Source of the DNA: Caryophanon sp036309765
GTDB lineage: Bacteria > Bacillota > Bacilli > Bacillales_A > Planococcaceae
NCBI GenBank assembly: GCA_036309765.1
Contig: JAXJTE010000001.1
Location: forward strand, 1 to 5,679
DNA length: 5,679 nucleotides
Direction of reading: 5' to 3'
Part shown: positions 5,611 to 5,679 of the stretch, piece by piece
Numbering within the stretch: position 1 is the stretch's first letter
Layout of the letters: every line of letters begins with the position of its first letter
Program-made: the position numbers and the translations under genes
Notes under the pieces: generated by a model
What the model was told of the DNA's origin: nothing
The model's database searches: none
The model's input: the letters and a program-made list of their open reading frames with translations, nothing else

Positions 5611-5679
5611 ATTATCGTCCCTTTACATAAGAAGTTACATATAAAAAAGCAAAAAAACTTCTTTATATTCAGTATTATC
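5611..5679 (-). promoter_or_regulatory. 5' region of the aminotransferase gene with spaced inverted repeat
   Basis: These 69 bases are AT-rich and hold the ribosome binding site (AAAGGG, opposite 5619-5624). A perfect 8-base inverted repeat, AAGAAGTT (5629-5636) and AACTTCTT (5656-5663), is separated by 19 bases that include two A-runs (T-runs on the coding strand). Read along the gene the T-runs lie in the loop, not after the stem, so it is not a terminator. I find no pair of -35 and -10 elements I would defend; the promoter may extend past the window edge. Confidence 0.4.

Noticed and set aside
1..5679. CRISPR arrays, tRNA or rRNA genes, transposon ends, phage or defence genes, toxin-antitoxin pairs
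   Set aside because: No repeat-spacer pattern, cloverleaf, terminal inverted repeats with target duplications, or recognisable defence or mobile proteins were seen; every gene in the window is accounted for by metabolism and its regulator.

Overview
The window looks like an ordinary chromosomal segment of a low-GC Gram-positive bacterium (Bacillota, order Bacillales). Pointers are GGAGG/AAAGG-type ribosome binding sites, a preference for TTA, GCA and CGT codons, GTG as an alternative start, U-rich intrinsic terminators, and protein sequences closest to Bacillus-type LeuB/C/D and RbsR/RbsK as I remember them. The wording of the proteins suggests the Planococcaceae/Caryophanaceae side (Lysinibacillus- or Solibacillus-like) more than Bacillus subtilis itself, but that is an inference from memory only.

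Layout: (1) Positions 1-2297, + strand: the distal end of a leucine biosynthesis operon, with the last 78 codons of leuB, complete leuC and complete leuD. They are packed with gaps of about 24-31 bases and closed by a strong intrinsic terminator (2309-2346). (2) Positions 2298-2519: a 222-base intergenic region holding that terminator, a TATAAT-like element, a 9-base direct repeat and the ribosome binding site of the next gene. (3) Positions 2520-4341, + strand: a two-gene unit, rbsR (LacI-family ribose repressor) and rbsK (ribokinase), which overlap by 23 bases. (4) Positions 4356-4403: a bidirectional terminator shared with the convergent gene. (5) Positions 4402-5610, - strand: a fold-type I PLP aminotransferase of the LysN/MocR-catalytic-domain type, followed by its 5' region with a spaced inverted repeat.

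How the genes work together: LeuC and LeuD form isopropylmalate isomerase, which converts 2-isopropylmalate to 3-isopropylmalate. LeuB oxidises and decarboxylates 3-isopropylmalate to 2-oxoisocaproate, which needs a final transamination to leucine. RbsR probably controls its own transcript and RbsK, which makes ribose 5-phosphate; no ribose transporter or mutarotase follows them. The aminotransferase has an intact active site but an unknown substrate.

Nothing here looks like a new defence, mobile or RNA system. The points that merit a second look are modest: a stripped-down rbsRK unit, one changed residue in the predicted ribose pocket of RbsR, a Pro-to-Ser change in LeuD, the repeated element before rbsR, the compact shared terminator, and the inverted repeat upstream of the aminotransferase.
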